Shown in pieces: positions 56,468-60,388 of a DNA stretch of 60,388 bases (its first letter is position 1; the number at the start of each line of letters is the position of its first letter). The DNA comes from Haloarcula rubripromontorii (GTDB lineage Archaea; Halobacteriota; Halobacteria; Halobacteriales; Haloarculaceae). The DNA lies in contig NZ_LIUF01000009.1 of NCBI RefSeq assembly GCF_001280425.1, positions 1 to 60,388 of the forward strand, in the 5' to 3' direction. Under the pieces are notes generated by a model. The model worked only from the letters and a program-made list of their open reading frames with translations, was not told the DNA's origin and ran no database searches. The translations under genes were made by a program, and so were the position numbers.

Positions 56468-57616
56468 ATGCGCTTGCACGAATACCAGGCGAAGCAAGTC
56501 TTCGCTGACGCGGGCATCCCGACGCCCGCCTCGCAGCTGGCCGAGACAGTAGATGAGGCCGTGGACGCGGCCGAGGAAATCGGATATCCGGTCGCCATCA
56601 AGGCACAGGTCCACGTGGGCGGCCGCGGCAAGGCCGGCGGCATCAAGCTCGTCGAGTCCAAGGACGAGGCCGAGGCGGCCGCCGAGGACATCCTCGGGAT
56701 GGACCTCAAGGGTTACCACGTCTCGAAGGTGCTCGTCGAGGAGGCCGTCGACTTCGTCAACGAGCTGTACGTCGGCGTGACGATGGACCGCGGCGAGGGC
56801 CGTCCGGTCGCAATGGTTTCCACCAAAGGTGGCGTCAACATCGAGGAGGTCGCCGAGGAGGACCCCGACGCCATCGCTCGCGAACACATCGACCCGGCCT
56901 TCGGGATGCACCCGTTCCAGGCCCGGAAAGTCGTCTACGAGGCCGGCGTCGACCGCGAGGTCGCAAACGACGTTGCGAGCGTCCTCACGACGCTGTACCA
57001 GCTCTGGGACGACCGCGACGGCGCTGACACAGAGATCAACCCGCTGATGATTACCAGCGACGACGAGGTCATCGCGGCCGACGCCGTCATGAACATCGAC
57101 GGCGACGCCCTGTTCCGTCAGCCCGAAATCGCGGAAATGGGCGAGGAAGCCGCAGAGGGCGACGAACTCGAACAGAAGGCCGACGAGTACGGCTTCGACT
57201 ACGTCCGACTCGACGGTAACGTCGGCATCATCGGCAACGGCGCGGGCCTCGTGATGACGACGCTGGACCTCGTCGACTACTACGGCGGCGAGCCGGCTAA
57301 CTTCCTCGACGTGGGCGGCGGCGCGAAGGCCGACCGCATCGCGAACGCCCTCGACATGGTGTTCTCCGACGACAACGTCGATTCGGTCGTGTTCAACATC
57401 TTCGGCGGTATCACCCGCGGTGACGAGGTCGCCAACGGCATCAATCAGGCCCTAGAACAGTTCGACGAGATTCCGAAGCCGGTCACCGTCCGACTCGCAG
57501 GGACCAACGCCGAGGAAGGGATGGAAATCCTGAACGAAGATCTGGTCACGGTCGAGCACACGCTGGAGGACGCCGTCCAGCGTGCAGTCGAGTACGCAAA
57601 GGAGGTGGAAGCATGA
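56468..57616 (+). CDS. sucC: Succinyl-CoA synthetase (ADP-forming) beta subunit
   Basis: The TCA-cycle enzyme couples succinyl-CoA cleavage to NTP formation. The 382-residue subunit starts [20 protein letters not shown] and has the ATP-grasp region ([20 protein letters not shown]) and INPLMI for nucleotide binding. The C-terminal flavodoxin-like domain contains [17 protein letters not shown] and [17 protein letters not shown]. The frame stays open for about 500 bases upstream, but those codons overlap the sir2 gene and precede the promoter. It overlaps sucD by 4 bases. Confidence 0.96.
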   Translation: MRLHEYQAKQVFADAGIPTPASQLAETVDEAVDAAEEIGYPVAIKAQVHVGGRGKAGGIKLVESKDEAEAAAEDILGMDLKGYHVSKVLVEEAVDFVNELYVGVTMDRGEGRPVAMVSTKGGVNIEEVAEEDPDAIAREHIDPAFGMHPFQARKVVYEAGVDREVANDVASVLTTLYQLWDDRDGADTEINPLMITSDDEVIAADAVMNIDGDALFRQPEIAEMGEEAAEGDELEQKADEYGFDYVRLDGNVGIIGNGAGLVMTTLDLVDYYGGEPANFLDVGGGAKADRIANALDMVFSDDNVDSVVFNIFGGITRGDEVANGINQALEQFDEIPKPVTVRLAGTNAEEGMEILNEDLVTVEHTLEDAVQRAVEYAKEVEA

Positions 57617-58485
57617 GTGTTCTAGTCGATGAAGACACACGCGTCGTTGTACAGGGAATTACCGGCGGTGAAGGGAAGTTCCACACCGAACAGATGCTGG
57701 AGTACGGGACGAACGTCGTCGCCGGCGCAGTGCCCGGCCGCGGTGGGCAGGAAGTCGCCGGCGTGCCGGTGTTCGACACCGTCCAGGGCGCGGCCCGCGA
57801 AGCCGACGCGAACGCCGCCGTCGTGTTCGTCCCGCCGGCCTTCGCCGGCGATGCGTGCTTCGAGGCCCTCGACGCGAAGGGCATCGACCTCGTCGTCGCC
57901 ATCACCGAGGGCATCCCGACCCAGGACATGGCCCGGGTCTACCGCAAACTGCAGGAGACCGACACGCACCTCGTCGGCCCGAACTGCCCCGGCGTCATCA
58001 CGCCCGGCGTCGCCAAACTCGGCATCCTTCCGGGGAACATCTTCTCGTCGGGGAACGTCGGCCTCGTCTCCCGCTCGGGGACGCTGACCTACCAGGTCGT
58101 CGACAACCTCACCAACCGCGGCATCGGCCAGTCGACGGCCATCGGCATCGGCGGCGACCCGATCATCGGGACGGACTTCATCGGCGCGCTCGAACAGTTC
58201 GAAGCGGACCCCGACACCCACGCCGTCGTCATGTGCGGCGAAATCGGCGGCGAGGACGAGGAGGAGGCCGCCCGCTACATCGGCGAGCACATGGACACGC
58301 CGGTCGCCGGCTTCATCGCTGGTCGGACTGCGCCGCCCGGAAAGCGGATGGGTCACGCCGGCGCTATTGTCTCCGGCTCTGGCACCGGGACCGCACAGTC
58401 GAAGATCACCGCCCTAGAAGACAACGGCGTCCCGGTCGGTGACACACCCGAGGAAGTCGCCGATCACGTCGAGGACCTGCTGTAG
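57613..58485 (+). CDS. sucD: Succinyl-CoA synthetase alpha subunit
   Basis: The 290-residue subunit binds CoA and carries the phosphohistidine. The N-terminal CoA-binding region includes [20 protein letters not shown], and the active-site His is H248 in [11 protein letters not shown] full Shine-Dalgarno sequence GGAGGT (57601-57606) sits 6 bases before the ATG, which overlaps the sucC stop (ATGA). The operon therefore pairs a leaderless first gene with an SD-led second gene. Confidence 0.96.
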   Translation: MSVLVDEDTRVVVQGITGGEGKFHTEQMLEYGTNVVAGAVPGRGGQEVAGVPVFDTVQGAAREADANAAVVFVPPAFAGDACFEALDAKGIDLVVAITEGIPTQDMARVYRKLQETDTHLVGPNCPGVITPGVAKLGILPGNIFSSGNVGLVSRSGTLTYQVVDNLTNRGIGQSTAIGIGGDPIIGTDFIGALEQFEADPDTHAVVMCGEIGGEDEEEAARYIGEHMDTPVAGFIAGRTAPPGKRMGHAGAIVSGSGTGTAQSKITALEDNGVPVGDTPEEVADHVEDLL

Positions 58486-58528
58486 GGCACCGTCGGTTTC
58501 TTATCATCCGTTTTCGTAACATCATGGG

Positions 58529-59521
58529 ATGACGCCTGCTCGTGGGACCGTCTATCTCGTCGCCGGTCGCGAAGTGACTGCTCTAGCTGGAGCACTTTCC
58601 GAAGCGCTGACCACGGACGGGGCAACGGCCGAGGCGGTCCCAGACACGAGCGACGTACCGGACCGGCTGACTGACGAGAACATCAGAGGAGTCGTCATCA
58701 GTGATGACGGCGATTGTGACGGGGTTGCGGTATTCGAGGAACTGCGGGCAGCGGGGACCGATATCCCGATTGTACTCGTCGGGACCGACCCCGACCCGGA
58801 CCGGGTCACCGAAGCGCTCCGGGCCGGCGTCACTGATTACGTGACCGCAGCGACGCCGGCAGCCCTGCTGGCCGCGAAACTCGAAGCGTACGCGACCCGG
58901 TGGCCGACTGACTGGTGGGTCGGTGCCAGCCAGTGGGACGATATTTCCAGCGGCGTCTCCCACGACGCGAAGAACCCGCTGAACGTCGTCATGGGCCGGC
59001 TGGAACTGCTTGACATCGGCGAGCCACACGAGGAACCGTTGCTTCGGTCCGTCACCCGAGTCGAGTCGCTGCTCACCGACCTTTCGCGTATCGGGAGCAT
59101 CGCGTGCCCGGTCTCGAAGACCGAGACGTTTTCGCTGGCTGACGTAGCGAGAGAAATCTGGGCCGCAGCGAGCTACGAAGACGCGACGCTCGAAGTGACG
59201 ACAGACGCGGCTATCGACGCCGAAAACGACCGACTGCAGTTGCTGCTTCGCGAACTGTTCGACAATGCCGTCGCTCACACTGAGGGACCGGTGACCGTCA
59301 CCGTCGGCGACACTGAGTCGGGATTCTACGTGGCCGACGACGGCCCGGGGATTCCCGAATCAGACCGCGACAACGTGTTCGAACAGGGCTTCGGGACGAC
59401 GCGGGAAGGGGAAGGATACGGACTGTTCCTCGTCGACACTGCGGCGCGGGCACACGGATGGACGGTGTCAGTCAGAGATAGCGAATCCGGCGGCACACGG
59501 ATCGACGTGACGACAGTATAG
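58529..59521 (+). CDS. Histidine kinase with receiver-like N-terminal domain
   Basis: The 330-residue soluble protein has no membrane segment. Residues 1-120 form a response-regulator-like fold, but the usual acidic pair after strand 1 is absent (VYLVAGREVT) and the conserved Lys near strand 5 is replaced (DYVTAATP). A central Asp region (VVISDDGDCDG) remains. HisKA spans about 138-190 with the phospho-acceptor H145 in VSHDAKNPLN. The HATPase domain (about 205-330) has LLRELFDNAVAHTEG, VADDGPGIPESD and GEGYGLFLVDTAAR. A cytoplasmic sensor kinase with unknown signal and partner. Confidence 0.88.
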   Translation: MTPARGTVYLVAGREVTALAGALSEALTTDGATAEAVPDTSDVPDRLTDENIRGVVISDDGDCDGVAVFEELRAAGTDIPIVLVGTDPDPDRVTEALRAGVTDYVTAATPAALLAAKLEAYATRWPTDWWVGASQWDDISSGVSHDAKNPLNVVMGRLELLDIGEPHEEPLLRSVTRVESLLTDLSRIGSIACPVSKTETFSLADVAREIWAAASYEDATLEVTTDAAIDAENDRLQLLLRELFDNAVAHTEGPVTVTVGDTESGFYVADDGPGIPESDRDNVFEQGFGTTREGEGYGLFLVDTAARAHGWTVSVRDSESGGTRIDVTTV

Positions 59522-59765
59522 CGGCGTTGTGACATACGATATACGTGGAGCGCTTGGAAGGGTGTCTTGTGTGTCTGCTCTCGAACTGGGTTGCCGAGAT
59601 GTGTACATTGGTAGTCAGCGTTGGCACCCATTACTGTCCAAGATATGAGGTGTATGAACTATCGAAAATCGACAGACGGCGGGCGGCCCGAATCCTCCGT
59701 CAACGGAAAGAAGCGGCCGTGAACGTTCCGGTATCGCTATAAGGGATGAATCTGTATCTTCGAAT

Positions 59766-60002
59766 ATGCCTCATATTTGTCGGAACTGCAAGCGGACCTT
59801 CGGCACAGAACTCGAACTCGAACTCCACCGCGACACGTGTTCGGACGGGCAGCTCTACTGTGACGAATGTGGTGACCGGTTTACCGAGCGAGCGGCGACA
59901 GAGGACGGCTGGCACTATCGATGTCCGAATGACGACTGTGACGGCACCGGGATCGACGACGACATCCACAAGGTATCGGACGCACGCGTCACCAAACAGT
60001 AA
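59766..60002 (+). CDS. Small zinc-finger protein
   Basis: The 78-residue protein has three metal-binding groups. CRNCKRTFGTELELELHRDTC resembles a C2H2/C2HC finger, though it is acidic. YCDECGDRF and HYRCPNDDC form a second zinc site. A CTATAAG element (about 59737-59743) lies about 27 bases before the ATG. The double-finger layout is typical of short haloarchaeal zinc proteins, which may bind nucleic acid or protein. Function unknown. Confidence 0.7.
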   Translation: MPHICRNCKRTFGTELELELHRDTCSDGQLYCDECGDRFTERAATEDGWHYRCPNDDCDGTGIDDDIHKVSDARVTKQ

Positions 60003-60119
60003 CTCTCGGGAAGCACAGACCACGTTAGCAGTTCGGTGGACGGCAGCGCGTGGGACTCGACACACGCCTGTTCCGTTGGCCAGTAACAGTAAATTCCCAC
60101 CCAACAAATCGATGCGGAA

Positions 60120-60388
60120 GTGACAGACCCAGATCGTCGCTCAGATCGCCTGCCAGCCATTATTCAGGCAGTTGGATGGGGCCTCCTGCTTGGAATCGTC
60201 GGCAATTACTTTTATTTTTCTGACGCTGGGCTTCCAGCCGTTCTCACGGCCGATTTCGTAGTCAGTATGCTGGCAGTCGTCCCGTTTGCCGCGGTGATTA
60301 TCGTCGGGGGGTTCTGGCTGGGGAACTCAGAACTCACCTTGTCACGGTATCAACGGATCGGGGTTTGGTTTGCCGGTGGGCTTAGCAG
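60120..60388 (+). CDS. N-terminal part of a membrane sensor-like protein (cut by window edge)
   Basis: An open frame from GTG 60120 continues to the last base: 89 codons are visible. After a short charged start (TDPDRRSDRLPAIIQAV), two membrane helices appear (about 17-36 and 45-68). The AVGWGLLLGIVGNYFYFSD and FAAVIIVGGFWLGNSELT pattern is reminiscent of the N-terminal membrane region of haloarchaeal sensory histidine kinases. The downstream domains lie outside, so that assignment is tentative. A nearby ATG at 60112 leads to an immediate stop. Confidence 0.5.
   Translation, partial: MTDPDRRSDRLPAIIQAVGWGLLLGIVGNYFYFSDAGLPAVLTADFVVSMLAVVPFAAVIIVGGFWLGNSELTLSRYQRIGVWFAGGLS

Noticed and set aside
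59645-59722. 25-residue ORF starting MRCMNYRKSTDGG
   Set aside because: It is too short and without hydrophobic or metal-binding pattern, and no clear promoter spacing was found. The 59522-59765 interval is best left as intergenic.

Overview
The window reads as chromosomal DNA of an extremely halophilic archaeon (class Halobacteria). The proteins are strongly acidic and the base composition is high in G+C. Archaeal TATA boxes lie 25-28 bases upstream of many start codons, implying leaderless mRNAs. An Orc1/Cdc6 initiator, topoisomerase VI and an ATP-dependent DNA ligase sit beside a bacterial-type gyrase, a combination typical of haloarchaea. Gene content and order look most like Haloarcula or a close relative; that genus call is inference. 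Core genes (purA, cysS, gyrAB, top6AB, sucCD) indicate the main chromosome.

Layout. 1-2566: the end of an IS1595-type transposase, then a replication origin. A cdc6 gene is flanked on both sides by copies of an ORB-like repeat, with an AT-rich unwinding region and a G-quadruplex-capable tract. 2567-4354: a metallo-beta-lactamase-fold hydrolase, a small hypothetical protein and a DICT-domain protein. 4621-12335: a 2-oxoacid:ferredoxin oxidoreductase (porAB), an Lrp regulator, an RCK-DHH phosphoesterase, a CBS-ParB-like protein and the methylmalonyl-CoA mutase large subunit. 12404-17094: an HTTM membrane protein and a terminal oxidase subunit I locus with several tiny membrane proteins. 17184-28350: a large modular protein of unknown function, purA, Trm112-like, DR2241/CbiX, cysS and two exported proteins. 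28437-35420: a small membrane protein coupled to CorA, a TctA-like permease, two MoeA paralogues and an iron-alcohol-dehydrogenase homologue that has lost most metal ligands. 35601-39453: a type II NADH dehydrogenase-like flavoprotein, a regulator, a sugar-nucleotide epimerase and arginase.

39500-47714 is a topoisomerase block: gyrB-gyrA on the minus strand diverges from top6B-top6A on the plus strand, with a decayed second copy of the gyrA 3' end beyond the gyrA terminators. 47715-54297 is a minus-strand run (pilB, pilC, DNA ligase, MBL-fold protein), followed by small conserved genes, a sirtuin, sucCD, an atypical histidine kinase, a zinc-finger protein and the start of a membrane sensor-like gene cut by the window edge.

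No tRNA, rRNA, CRISPR array or intact mobile element was recognised. The points most worth following up are the origin architecture, the RCK-DHH/CBS-ParB neighbours, the metal-ligand-free ADH homologue beside the MoeA pair, the degenerate nuclease-like domain at 17184-19718, the PilC C-terminal extension, the internal repeat in Top6B and several unannotated-size small membrane ORFs. I did not see a complete, clearly new multi-gene system.
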